Origin: Apoda limacodes
Lineage: Eukaryota; Arthropoda; Insecta; Lepidoptera; Limacodidae
Direction of reading: 5' to 3'
Assembly: GCA_946406115.1 (NCBI GenBank)
Contig: OX291553.1
Coordinates: forward strand, 17,241,001-17,305,000
DNA length: 64,000 bases
In this document: positions 34,209 through 44,859 of the stretch, in pieces
Numbering within the stretch: position 1 is the stretch's first letter
How the letters are laid out: the number at the start of each line of letters is the position of its first letter
Notes under the pieces: model-generated
What the model was told of the DNA's origin: nothing
Databases searched by the model: none
Seen by the model: only the letters and a program-made list of their open reading frames with translations
Program-made: the position numbers and the translations under genes

Positions 34209-34270
34209 GTAACAAACTTTGCTAACCCGGTGTTTAAAAATCAGAACTACAGTCGCCATATTTAAGGGAA
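34209..34270. mobile_element. CAGTGCAAC MITE, half copy
   Basis: AGTGTAACAAACTTTGCTAAC then CCGGTGTTTAAAAATCAGAAC and CTACAGTCGCC matches the right half of 32549-32672 read in reverse. The opposite end is missing. Confidence 0.55.
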
Positions 34271-34274
34271 AACG

Positions 34275-34775
34275 ATTCGCGGCACCTCGTAGCCTGCTTC
34301 ATTCAATTGTATTTCCCACTTGTTTTTGACATTTACTGATCAAATACTGTGAAATTTGGCAGACATGATATCAAGCCGAATATATATGTCTGTGGTTTTC
34401 CAAAATTCCAAAAAAAAAGTTTTCACTAAGTTGTAATTTTATTTGAGACAATTTGTATGAAAAACTAGAATTCTGTATAACTTTTAAACTATACAATTGA
34501 ATAAAAAACTGACATACTAGATATAGATATTTATTCATAGAACAGTTTTAATGGTTGGATAATTATCTGATACTTTTATCTATAATGATTGATGATTGTT
34601 ATCGTGGCATTATCTCAGGCACGTTTGTGTCACAGCTAACCAAACTTTTTTCCATAACATTTAAAAAAAAAGTACTACCACGATACTTATACCTGAAGGG
34701 GTGGTGGTCAGAAGCAGAATGGTTTCACTGTCGAGATTTTCCCTTGTGACTATATTGCGTTCTTCACAGAGGGAA
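34275..34775. other. AT-rich non-coding stretch
   Basis: No supported gene. The 64-codon frame at 34555 (+) is unremarkable. Confidence 0.4.
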
Positions 34776-34779
34776 AGTT

Positions 34780-34905
34780 TTTGTAAAGGGTCGGCAACAC
34801 GCGATTAATGACCTTATTAGTAGATTAGTATTACAAGCGCCTATAGTCATTAGTGACCACTTTTTACAGCGTGTCTGTTTGCCACTTCGGTGGCGTAAAA
34901 AATGT
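34780..34905 (+). mobile_element. LINE 3' end, Jockey/CR1-like, diverged
   Basis: TTTTTGTAAAGGGTCGGCAAC followed by TACAAGCGCC and GTTTGCCACTTCGGTGGCG parallels the 3' end at 47810-47957. The CATCAGGCGGACC part is replaced or deleted. Confidence 0.6.
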
Positions 34906-35239
34906 AGTGGCAATCGGTTAACTATGCTCGTAACAACCACCTTTCACTGACTGTTCCATCGTATCCATGTATTCCATCCCACTCAATCCAACCGAATATA
35001 ACGCAGAATTGAGACAACTTTTACAATACACAAATTGCAACACTTTTGCTCCTACCGGGAGTCTAAACCAGGACCATCGACTTAGGTAACCAATATAATA
35101 CTACTTGGTCGTAAAATGTTTCATTATAATAAAATCACCAATGTCAATTTAGGCTACAATTAATAAATAACATAAAAATGCCTTTATTCTACCTTAAATT
35201 GGGTTACATAAATTTATTGAAACTATTTTAAGTAAAAGT

Positions 35240-36240
35240 TTCCTTTACGGCGTAGGCCTACCCTATCTCCTTACACAGTTTTCGGTCTCTAGCTTTTTGC
35301 ATCCAGTGTGATCTTACAGAAAATATCACTCCATCTTTTCCTTGACGTCCTCTTTTCCTTTTTTTCTATCGTGGTATCCATTCTCTAACACTTCTTGTCC
35401 ATCTGGCGAGGTTCATCCTACAAATGTATTCCGCTCAATTCACTCTTCTCGCAATGTTACCTATTTCTGTTATGGCTCTTATACTCTTATTACTTTTCCT
35501 GTCAGATAATTTAATACCGAGCATACTTCTCTCCATTCTTCGTTGGCAAACAGCTAGTTACTCTTCGTCTTCTCTCAAAGGGCCCAAATTTGGCAGCCAT
35601 AACTCATACATAGCAGGGTAGCCACTTTTAACACATTCTGCTTTAAAAAAACAATTTTATCTTTTTTTTAAAAAAACCCTATAAACTTGAGTATTATTTC
35701 CAACCGAGCGCTACCCTCTTGTTTACCTCCTTTTCTGTGCAGTTTTAGAAAGATATTGACTGTCCTAAGTAAATATACTTGTCTATGTATTCAATCGTTT
35801 TACCTAGCATATTTACAACTACTTTTTGCCTCTCACACGTTAGCTCGTTAACCATTCGCTACAAGTTTATTGGATTGTGGGCAAATAACGGTGATCGCTT
35901 ACCATCAGGCGGACCGTATGCTTGTTTGCCACCTTAGGGGTATAAAAAAAAAAAAACCACATAACTTCGCAAAACTGACTAAGATACTCGCCGCCTATTT
36001 TGATTCCTTGTTTTTCCCAGTTCATATTTCTAAAAATTGTATCTAATACCGCGGCGAATATACAATGAGTCTCTCTGATCTGTCTGACACCTTTTTCCAC
36101 ATTGAACTGCTCTACATATCTTCTTCCAGCTTTATATTTGCCCGATTATTAGAGTATAATACGCTGAAAAGCAAGTGGTCTTACATTTTGTTCTAACAGC
36201 GCTTTCCATATAGAGCTGTGATAGAGTGAATCAAAAGCTT
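35240..36240 (-). mobile_element. RTE-type LINE reverse transcriptase remnant
   Basis: Broken minus-strand frames follow the order of an RTE-clade ORF2: MEAFDSLYHSSIWKALLEQN near 36240, VEKGVRQ near 36100, TIFRNMNWEKQGIKIGGEYL near 36030, EYIDKYIYLGQSISF near 35790, and QRRMERSMLGIKLSDRKS near 35550. The section after GEYL, where the catalytic FADD block would lie, is replaced by another LINE tail at 35873-35957. Multiple stops and shifts show that it is dead. It covers roughly the C-terminal half, up to codons matching GKDG and the final Cys-rich region. Confidence 0.85.
35873..35957 (+). mobile_element. Jockey/CR1-like LINE 3' end inserted in RTE remnant
   Basis: CGCTTACCATCAGGCGGACC, GTATGCTTGTTTGCCACC and a poly(A) of about twelve A form the 3' tail of the other LINE family. 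It lies on the opposite strand to the RTE remnant and splits its reverse transcriptase frame, so it arrived later. Confidence 0.8.
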
Positions 36241-36244
36241 CCAT

Positions 36245-37370
36245 ACTATTTGGCTTTTTGAATTATTTGTGTAATTACTTGAATATGGTACCTACATAGT
36301 GTAAAAGTTTTACGGAACCTCGCTCGTTGAAGGCTACAATTAGGTAAGTCTTAAAACCTCAAGTTCTTTAAACAACGTTAATAGGCATAAGCGGAACAAT
36401 AATATCCACAACTGCGGGTGTAATATTACGAGTGTAACTAAATTGCCGAGACGTGTGTAAACGTTTACAAGGCATGTTCTTTTATGAGTTAACCCACAAT
36501 CATATCCGAAGTAACCATCAAAAGGGCGAGGTCATAAAGCGAGCATTAGTCTCTTCATGTTACTGCTGACTGGCACATTTTGTCGAATACGAGCTGTGGA
36601 CACCATATTGTAAGTGTTGGTAGGATATGAGGAAAGAATTATTTTACTAATTTTATTTTGCATTAGTTGCCTAAATATTTCTATACATAATTTGTCGTAT
36701 AATAAAATTTTAATTAATATATTAAATTTGTCGTATAACAGATTTTAAATTTTTTCAACACATTGTTTTAAAATATTTTTTAACAAAAAACTACGTCACG
36801 CTCCCATTTTTGTAAATATTTCCTATTGTATGAGAATGTTACATATAGTTATAAGGTTTGTTAACCCCATAATTATTATATTACGACTTTTACTACACAG
36901 AAAAGTAAGACTACCTAGAATACCTTTAGTCTTAAATCTGAATAAGTTTAGTTAAAAATATTGAATTTACTAAGATTTTAGAAAAATACAATTTACAAAC
37001 TAGATTACCTAATATCAACAATTTAATAAAAAAAATGCAGTTTTCAATAAAAAAACTGAAAATGCATAAATTGCCTGATTGACACAAGTAGTGGCAACTA
37101 GCCAATAAATACTTGGGTGAGCGTGGTAACCCTAACGTCACTGCGCTTGAGCTTGTGGGTGGCCCAGAACTCACGGTATGCATGTAAATATTACATCACT
37201 TTTGTGATAAAACCATGCACTTCCTCTTTACAAGTTTGAGAAACACCGGCATTCAATATTAAATAACTGTTAATTATTGAAGTTAGTATAAACTAACCGA
37301 TATAAATTGGTATTGAACAGAATTTAATAGTCGAGAAGCGTAATCCTACGGTTCTACCCAAGTTGAAATA
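36245..37370. other. AT-rich non-coding stretch
   Basis: A 40-bp imperfect duplication of AATTTGTCGTATAA occurs at 36691 and 36726. No gene is seen. Confidence 0.45.
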
Positions 37371-37376
37371 TTTGCA

Positions 37377-37564
37377 TCACACTAATATTTTGATGAAATT
37401 TGGAATGCAGGTAACCGACACCCTGGATTAACACATAGGCTTCTTTTTAAATTCAAATGTTCCCGCGGGAATAACCATAACTGAGTTTAAACAAACTTCA
37501 TGAGTATAATAAAAGAGTTCCACGCCGATAACCGAACTTCGGGCGGGCGTAGCGAAAATTCTAG
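37377..37564 (+). mobile_element. Helitron-like element, CTAG end
   Basis: TCACACTAATATTTTGATGA at the start and GCGTAGCGAAAATTCTAG before a T at the end fit the same Helitron group as 6617-6816, with the interior block CCGATAACCGAACTTCGGGC. The 5' end is less sure. Confidence 0.55.
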
Positions 37565-37851
37565 TTATAAATAAAAGTTGACTGCCTAATATTTTAAGCT
37601 TATGAAAGGTACCATAGAAAAAGTCTTAAAAATCTATTCCAATATCCATAAATGTCGGAAACCACATAAGCCACAAGTTATCATCACAATCACTAATATT
37701 ATGGTAATGGTGGAACAGGGAGACATTGTTTACGAATACCACAACTAATTAGTGTGGTCCGCACCTAATGATCATAAATCAGTTACAAGGTTTGAGGGTT
37801 ACGTGTTTTGGTGCCAGAATTCGTAACCTATTTATATTTCCGATTGATTGC

Positions 37852-37985
37852 CTGGTGCCTCGGTGGCTCCATTGGGAGAAATCCTGCCTGCTGAACCAAG
37901 ATCGTGGGTTCAACCTCTGCACAGGATAAACATTTTTGTGATAAAAGTACCTATGTGTTTGTCTTAAGACTGTGAGTTTTCTATG
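37852..37985 (+). repeat. tRNA-derived SINE
   Basis: GCCTCGGTGGCTCCATTGGG gives an A box and ATCGTGGGTTCAACCTCTGC a B box, followed by ACAGGATAAACATTTTTGTG and TGTTTGTCTTAAGACTGTG. The same tRNA-unrelated block (TGTTTGTCTTGAGTCTGGG) follows the SINE at 38190, so the two belong to one superfamily. Confidence 0.75.
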
Positions 37986-38007
37986 TACCTGTACCTAATC
38001 CGCATTC

Positions 38008-38598
38008 TTACAAAATTATAAATGTGAGAAAGAGTTTATTAGTTAGCGCTTCCCTCACGCCGTAACTGTAGTATTCGCTCAGTTTTACTACAGCCTACTA
38101 TTCGAATACTATTAATATTTCGAATACTTCCTTATTAAAAAACAAAATCGTTTTCTAACATTCAAGACAGAAATTATTAACTCCCTCGCAACCTAGTTAG
38201 TAGTGTGGCCAGCTGCTGTGCAGAGGGTGTGGGTTCAATGCCCACACTGGACAAAAATTTATGTCATAATATCAACATTTGTGTTTGTCTTGAGTCTGGG
38301 TGTATTTATGTATGATATGTATGTATTTAGAAAAAAAAAAATTATGTATTTGTATCCCTTGTCTGGTACCCATAATACATGCTTTGCTTACTTTGGGGCC
38401 AGACGGCGCTGTGTGTGATGTCCAAAAATATTTATTATTATTTATTTATTATTATTATTAGATTCTCAATAGGTCCCGAACGAACAACTATTATCGAATT
38501 CCACGAAGACAACCTACATTAGCTATAGCTATAGCAAACTTGTTTACTATAATCAATTGACAAAGAGAGGTCGCAGAAATCCCACGCCGAAAAGCTAG
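38008..38598 (+). mobile_element. Probable Helitron split by a SINE
   Basis: ACAAAATTATAAATGTGAG-type sequence near 38012 resembles the 5' region of the AATATTATAAATGCGAAAG Helitrons, and CCACGCCGAAAAGCTAG before a T at 38598 gives a Helitron 3' end. The SINE at 38190-38460 lies between. The link between the two ends is inferred. Confidence 0.4.
38190..38460 (+). repeat. tRNA-derived SINE, near full length
   Basis: The head holds GTGTGGCCAGCTGCTGTGC and a B box GTGGGTTCAATGCCC. The body follows as GTGTTTGTCTTGAGTCTGGG, a poly(A) link, and CCATAATACATGCTTTGC with TTTGGGGCCAGACGGCGC. It ends in TTATT repeats. This order matches a lepidopteran SINE superfamily that I recall. The 71-codon frame over it has no meaning. 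Confidence 0.85.
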
Positions 38599-38744
38599 TA
38601 TGTCTATATTTACAAGTATTTGTATCATATCTTGTTTTTTACTTTCGTAAGTTTCATACCTTTACAAAAATACTTAATTATCTTGTTTGATGCACGTTAT
38701 TACAATCCTTAGCTTTTTTAATATTATATTTAAATAGTGATACC

Positions 38745-38832
38745 CCTGGTGTTGCAAGCGTCCATAGGCTACGTTGACCGCTTACCATCAGGCGGACCGT
38801 AAGCTTGATTGCCACCTTAGTGGTATATAAAA
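38745..38832 (+). mobile_element. LINE 3' end, Jockey/CR1-like, truncated
   Basis: CCTGGTGTTGCAAGCGTCC then CGCTTACCATCAGGCGGACC and TTGCCACCTTAGTGGTATA with poly(A). Same family as 47810-47957. Confidence 0.8.
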
Positions 38833-39110
38833 AAAAATCAATGGCTTAGCAAAATATTTAATTACTTAATTCAATATCCCTCAAAATTTTTTTTTTATAA
38901 TAGTTACCCTAAAAGATTAACTTAACTAAACTAAATTTTTTTTTAAATGCAGGTCATTAAAACTGTATTTTGGGAAAACAAAACAGATAAATAAAATCTG
39001 AGATTTAAATAGAGTGTTGATGTTATTAGATTATATTTGATTAAAATACGGTACCCTAAGAATAAGATAACTACGAAAGCTTTAAAAATATTGGGCGTTA
39101 CCACAAGTTA

Positions 39111-39222
39111 CAAGTGCAACAAACTTTTCTAACCCTCAGAACTTGGGGGTTTGGTCGCTATTGTCGTTGTAAATTTACACAATTTCAATATGACCAAAAG
39201 GTCAGAAAAGTTTGTTGCACTA
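39111..39222. mobile_element. Tc1/mariner-like MITE, CAGTGCAAC ends, intact
   Basis: The ends AGTGCAACAAACTTTTCTAA and, reversed, AGTGCAACAAACTTTTCTGA bound 112 bp, with TA on both sides (39109-39110 and 39223-39224). It is the cleanest of three copies of the family in the window. Confidence 0.8.
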
Positions 39223-39229
39223 TATAAAT

Positions 39230-40045
39230 TTATGTAGTACTTGCACAATGTGCTGTTTTTACGGTGCCATAAAATATACCATGAAACAGGACCACTGAAA
39301 GATAACATTTGGTGGCTGATAGAGCCACTCACTTTTCTTAGAAATTATGGAATAGGTATCAAGGTTGAAATGTCAAGTTATATTGGTTTAACATTCCTAA
39401 CCAATGTACGACATCAAAGCAAATGTCGAATGTGTCGTAAAATAAAGCTAAAATCAGGGTTATGCAGTCGCCATTCAAGGTAACAAAAGACGGGAAGGCG
39501 ACATTATAATATTCATATAACGTTTATGTTTGACCAACCAATCAATGATTGTAGATTTGGTACCTACGCAAAATGGCTGATTTTTCACAGTTTTGATCTT
39601 TTAAGTACAAGCAATGACCTTGGTACAAAAAGATATGAAATCTTATTATACTAAACACGTTTTAGTTTATGTATGTAATAAACAAATGTATAGTAAATTG
39701 TATTACGAGTGAGCAAATATTATTTTAATGGCAAGGGCGCAATTTTGAATCCAGATCGTAGCGAGGGATTCTCAAGTAGAATCCTTAGTGTAGTTAGGAA
39801 TTCAATATACGTCGCCCGAGCTAAAAATATTTTGTCATCGAGAGATACACTCTACTTTTAATCCCTCTCTATAAAAACCAGCGTTTTCCCGCCCTTAATT
39901 TGGTTATTGATTGCAACGGCAACTCCTGAATTTAAGAAAAAAAAATTCTCTCTTGATGACTCGCACTTGACGTTTTTTTAATTATTTTCGTATAACTATA
40001 GACACCTTTGATTATTTACTAATGACTCTGTCATTGATCGCCACT
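39230..40045. other. Non-coding stretch
   Basis: An 80-codon frame at 39241-39483 (+) starts inside the MITE and has no motif. No gene is called. Confidence 0.4.
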
Positions 40046-40049
40046 CGCT

Positions 40050-40250
40050 TACCCACATGGAAGTGCGAGGGTACACAACACATCCATTAAATTTCGGCCC
40101 GACACCAGTGGGACTGTGGGACATGTCGGTTTCGGGCCGGGCCAATGAAATAGTGTACAGTCCACTGATGTCGGTATCGGTGCTGAGCCAGGAACGGTAT
40201 CGTGTCGTGTCGGCCAGTGAAGAATCGCCCATTGGTGATTCACAAAAGTA
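40050..40250. repeat. GC-rich island open on both strands
   Basis: A 200-bp block is much richer in GC than its flanks and has open frames on both strands over the same interval. Simultaneous openness points to composition, not to a gene. It contains CCGACACGACACGATACCG (minus) and GGTTTCGGGCCGGGCCAATG (plus). It may be part of an unidentified transposon. Confidence 0.35.
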
Positions 40251-40284
40251 AAATCTCTGTAAAATTAACTAAAGTTGTGACATG

Positions 40285-40350
40285 CGGACTAACGGACGGA
40301 CATGACGAATGTATAATAATTTTGCCATTTTGCTACGGAACCCTAAAATC
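40285..40350 (+). repeat. GGTTCCGTA-family 3' end
   Basis: GACGGACATGACGAATG and TTTGCTACGGAACCC match the closing part of 32749-33193. The 5' part is missing. Confidence 0.65.
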
Positions 40351-40771
40351 GCTTACTATCACTAAAAATAAATCATCTCCCTTTTAATGTAATGCCATGT
40401 TGTAATGTCAAATCTAAACATTTTTCTCAGCGCTTCTATCAATTTATTGTCCAAATCTCAGTTCCGTCAGATAAATCACCTTTTTCTTTCTCTTAACATT
40501 GTCTTCAGTAAGACAAAGAGTACTTTAACAATAAAATAAAGGGTTTTGCTACACCCGAAAACATTCCTTCGCCATCTACTGTGCAAACAATGGGCTTTTT
40601 AGAACGGAAACCCGTCCATTTGTATGAATCCTTTTTATGCGAATACTTAAAATTTACCACAAACCTTGCTCGTCGTTTGTAGGCAATTGAAAATAATGTA
40701 ATCTCCAGATATTTTTATTTCTAGGTATACATTTTGGTACATGACGCTTTAATAAGGAACTTTATTCGTTA

Positions 40772-40935
40772 TGGGAACTTATTGGGAAAAATGTTGAGTA
40801 CCTCAGACTCTAAAATTCTGGAGTAAAAAGTATGCAGGTACTTTCACGGGTCTCGAGAGGTAAGACCTACTTGCATACATTTTTCTCTAAAATTTTAAGG
40901 TCTGACAAACTCGAGACTGTTTCCAATAAGCTCCG
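40772..40935. mobile_element. Fold-back MITE
   Basis: Arms of about 65 bp pair GAACTTATTGGGAAAAATG, TCAGACTCTAAAATTCTGG and AAAGTATGCAGGTA on the left with the corresponding reversed blocks on the right (TGCATACATTTTTCTCTAAA, TTTTAAGGTCTGACAAAC, TTTCCAATAAGCTCC), around a centre with GGGTCTCGAGAGG. The target duplication is unclear. Confidence 0.7.
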
Positions 40936-40964
40936 AGGATAACTAACACTTATAATATTGAAAT

Positions 40965-41065
40965 GGGCGAAATCTAATGGTTGCTGGTTCAAGTCCCGGT
41001 TTGAGGTCAAATCTTTTGTAGTTTTTTTTGTGAAGCTTTGTTATGAAAAAAATATATATATTTGT
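40965..41065 (+). repeat. tRNA-like repeat, copy 3 (3' half)
   Basis: CGAAATCTAATGGTTGCTGG, TTCAAGTCCCGGTTTGAGG and TCAAATCTTTTG followed by GAAGCTTTGTTATG match the 3' half and downstream tail of the repeat at 26577. The 5' half is absent. Confidence 0.6.
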
Positions 41066-41290
41066 TTATATTTAAACTTATAATATATAATATAAAACAC
41101 ATCACTAGTTTATTTTATATATTTATTTACTACTAAATAAAAACATTGTTACAAAAATATTTTTGAATTCCCTGAATCCCGAACTAGTTTAAAAAAACTG
41201 TATCTCGGGAGTCAGTGTTCTTCTTCCACTGGTTTTCATGAAAAAAAATATCTTAAAAAATAATCTTAGTGGAGTGCCGGTTAACACTTA

Positions 41291-41953
41291 GAGCTCTGCC
41301 TCACCGGGATGCCATGGCGACGTCGCCAGCGACGCAAGCATGGCTACCTCTGGTATCCAAAGGTCGCCAGACAGAGTAGCTATGGCTACTCTTCAGTCAG
41401 TTTGACGACGTCGTAAGAATGGACGTAGAGGAGATCGCACTTATTTATTATGTTCGTCGAAGTAAAATACAAAGAGAAAAGAAGAAAAAAAGCAAACTAT
41501 GGGTTCATCCTTTTATATCGGATCGCAGCCGAAGTGGTATTTTTTAAAACTATATAGAGATTTAAGAAAATATCCTGATAATGTCGAAATAATCATTCGA
41601 TGCACTATCCCATGAGCACGGACGGTTTTGAATTTCTACGATACATCTTTCGGTATCGAAACACTTTTTTTTTAACGTTACACAAATGTACTAAAATATA
41701 AGCGAGCGTCCAAAATGGCGTTCGGTTGGCGACTGAGTGAGTGAGGTGCAGCTTATGCGCATATATTTTAGTGGCGACGTAGCCAGGCTGCAAGAGCATC
41801 CAGTCGCCACGTAGGGAGCCGTCGTGGCTACGCTTCCAAATTAGCCACGTTGCCAAAGCGTCGCCAAGTGAGTGAGAGCCGATACATTTCTATATGAAAT
41901 ATTTGGATACGTAGCTGGCGACGTCGCCATGGCATCCCGGTGAGGCAGAGCTC
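41291..41953. mobile_element. DNA transposon with perfect 40-bp inverted ends
   Basis: The first 40 bases (41291-41330, starting GAGCTCTGCCTCACCGGG) are the exact reverse complement of 41914-41953. Subterminal DNA is dense in short motifs such as TGGCGAC, TGGCTAC and GTAGCCA in both directions, as expected for transposase-binding sites. The terminal GAGCTC is its own reverse complement, so it may be the target duplication or part of the ends. No transposase is encoded, so the element is non-autonomous. The superfamily is unresolved. Confidence 0.85.
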
Positions 41954-41959
41954 ATACAG

Positions 41960-42900
41960 TCTCTGGCTTTAAGAATACAATACTTACTACTAAAGATGGA
42001 CTTACTGGAGATGCTTATTACACGGGCCATGCAAACATCCCTTGTCCCGTTGTGTAGAAAAGGGTGGAGAACTTGTGTCTCAAATCGGAAACCTTGGTAC
42101 GATTCGACCCTACAAAGACACAAGTCTGCGGGTTTGCCGCTAAGAAAACCCCATTTAGTGAGTCCATAATTCCAGAACACTTCCCTCTACATCTTTAAGA
42201 GCATTGCGATCCTTGGTGTTGACATCTCTAGCGATGTTCAGCCCCGAGATCATTTGCAGGACAAGGTAAAATTGGCGTCCAAACAAATTGGTGTACTCAA
42301 CAGAGCGAAGCAGTACTTCAGCACGCGGCAAAGGTTGCTGCTTTACAAGTCGCAAGGCCGACTCTAAATGGATTACTGCTGCCATCTCTGGGCGGGTGAA
42401 CCCGAATACCAGCTCGGCCAATTTAACTCGGTTCAACGACGGGCTGTGAGAATTGTCGACGATCCCAAACTCGCAAATCGTATCGAACCCTTAAGTCTGA
42501 GGAGAGACTTTGCCTCCCTGTGTATGTTCTGCCGCTTGTTGAATGGGATGTGTTCTGAGAAGTAGTTCAAAATGATACCCACGGCTACTTTCTGCTATCG
42601 CACCGCTAGCCAACGGCAGGAAATTCATCCTCACACCTTAGAACCTAATGATCGCGTAACCGAACTGGTTTTAAAGCAACTTCCTGCCGCGAACACTTAG
42701 GTTGTGGAATGAGCTCCCTGCCAAGGTTTTCTTATAGTATGGAGTTATTAAGATCAGTTTCTAGAAAGAAGTAATTAGATTTTCGAAGGGTCAGCAACGT
42801 GTGAGTGATGCCTCAGGTCCTGTAAGCGAGCATAGGCCTGGGTTACCGCTTAATATCCGGTGGACCGCAAGCTTGTTTGCTACCTTAATTTCCCATGGGA
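41960..42900 (+). mobile_element. Jockey/CR1-like LINE reverse transcriptase remnant
   Basis: Broken plus-strand frames follow the C-terminal part of a non-LTR ORF2: GDAYYTGHANI near 42010, RFDPTKTQVCGFAAKKTPF near 42090, ILGVDISSDVQPRDHLQDKV near 42215, QYFSTRQRLLLYKSQ near 42310, MDYCCHLWAGEPEYQL near 42370, and QRRAVRIVDDPKLANRIEPL near 42440. Stops and shifts interrupt it. The end has CCGCTTAATATCCGGTGGACC, the diverged form of the CATCAGGCGGACC tail found in five truncated copies in the window. The GC-rich transposon 41291-41953 abuts it on the left and may have cut it. Confidence 0.85.
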
Positions 42901-43019
42901 GTACATATTTTTTCTGCACAATATTTCCGATTCCTCAATGTTTGTCGGTTGAAAATCCAGTTTTTACAACGAACGAATTTTTTTGGTTGAATAATCACAT
43001 GGGTCGTATCAAAAATGTC

Positions 43020-44535
43020 TAAGACAACCAATTTTCTGTAACCTGATCAGGCTACTGGACGCGTGAAGAATGTAGATATTATTTTAAATGTAGAAACAAA
43101 GACAGCGAAATTAAAGTCTGTAATAACATTTTACTAAATAAAATATCAAACAGTCTTTACCAAGCACCATCTGTAATCTGTAAGATGTCTACGCTCATAT
43201 TTTCCTTGCATAAATAATTGAGCAAAATATACCTGGAAAAGTCATACTTTATTGAACTTTTATAGACTTCCTTGTGACGCGGGCTCGTCAGAATATTAAT
43301 GGTACATAATATGTTCTGAATACTTGTTACAACTTTTCCCATTACGTCGTTTTTTACACGGAGGAAAAATGTCTTACGCAGTACGCTTGACGACACTCAA
43401 TGAAAGTTTCTGGTATTTGAATATAAAATTTGCCTACTTTTCTTATATATAAGTATGTTGAAATGTTAGTCAATATGTCACTGTGTAAATAAGTATTGCT
43501 TAACTAAACTTAGACCGAATTTCACGTTGAGTGAAAATATTGTAGATATGAATAACTAGAACTGAACGATTTGATTTTAAAAAAAAATCTTAACAATTAT
43601 TGAAAATATTTGCAATTCAAAATAATAATACCGAAATCAAAAGGCTATAGAATGCTTAGAGAAATAGCAGAGATACGTACCCCTTTTGTACCTCTTTCAT
43701 TAATGTACCTTATGTATGTATTAATGTACATTATACAATCCAGAATTAAAATAAACAAAATTTATACTCCTTAAAATATCATTTATAATAAAATGTATAT
43801 TTGTCAAGCATAAAACTTGAAGAATCTTGTTCCGTATGCATCTCTATAACATTACAAACATACCATACCAATGAACCGAATAGGCACTTTACCGATAACA
43901 CCATTTGAAATTTGATATAGCTTAGTAATGCTGTTATTATGTCTACTGACATGACTGCATTGATAACGGAAAACATCAGCTGCAAACTGAACTGATATAC
44001 CTTCTCGTACTTACTAATGTTGACTTTGTCGACGGCTGACGTATCATAAAAAAAATGTACATATAATTAAAGACACACACACAAATGCTCGAATACACTT
44101 GTCACAGTATGTCTTCAGAGATGTGTAGAAATGTTTAAAGCTATGCCATGCACGGGCTTAACATCTGGACATGCATAAATGTTATATTCAACGATATTGG
44201 TTCATTTTCATACGCCGACTATAAAGAATGAAGGAGATTTAGGAATTAAGCAGTCTATGTATGTATGTATTTATATATTTACATATTCCCGTGTAGCTTT
44301 AAAGTTAAATATTATATTTTTCGACTAATGAGATGTCGTTTAAGTGCTACAATAGGCGAGAATTTTTCTTCCCTGTCTTTTCGGATAAAGTTGTTACCTA
44401 TTTACAATCCATGATTGCTTCGTTCGTACGAAGAACTGTAGGGTACTACCAGAAGAGAAGATAAGAGATTTGAGAGAATTTTAAAGACAGCTATTTACCG
44501 CTTGTACATTGCCTTCTACTGCGAACTTCCAACAG
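43020..44535. other. AT-rich non-coding stretch
   Basis: Minus-strand frames at 43157-43396 and 43779-43985 lack motifs and are not called. No repeat is bounded. Confidence 0.4.
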
Positions 44536-44539
44536 GAAA

Positions 44540-44850
44540 ATAAGGAACTCAGTTTTTACTTGAGCGTGGAAATCCCCTCCTACTCCAAAATGACACAAGA
44601 CTCGAGAAGAACTTCAAACGATTTTAAAAATCTTTATTTAGAAGACAAGAAAGACACGTAAACAATTTCAAAAACTTTTGAAACACCTTAGTTTTTACTT
44701 GAAAATCTGGTATTTCACTTGAGCGTGGGACATTCCGTTCTACCTACTGGACTTCCATTCAAAATAACATACAAGACACGTAAACAATTTTAATTTTTTT
44801 TTGAAAGAACTCAATTTTCCGTGAAAATCTGGTTGTTTACTTGGGTTCGT
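44540..44850 (+). repeat. Degenerate tandem repeat
   Basis: Blocks TTTTTACTTGAGCGTGG (44553), TTTTTACTTGAAAATCTGG (44692) and CACTTGAGCGTGGGACATTC (44716), and GACACGTAAACAATTT at 44653 and 44774, recur with about 120-bp spacing. Two to three old units of a local duplication are likely. Confidence 0.5.
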
Positions 44851-44859
44851 TCGCTCTAA

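Noticed and set aside
40050..40250. Protein-coding gene in the GC-rich block
   Set aside because: Both strands are open over the same interval with no recognisable domain, as expected from composition alone.
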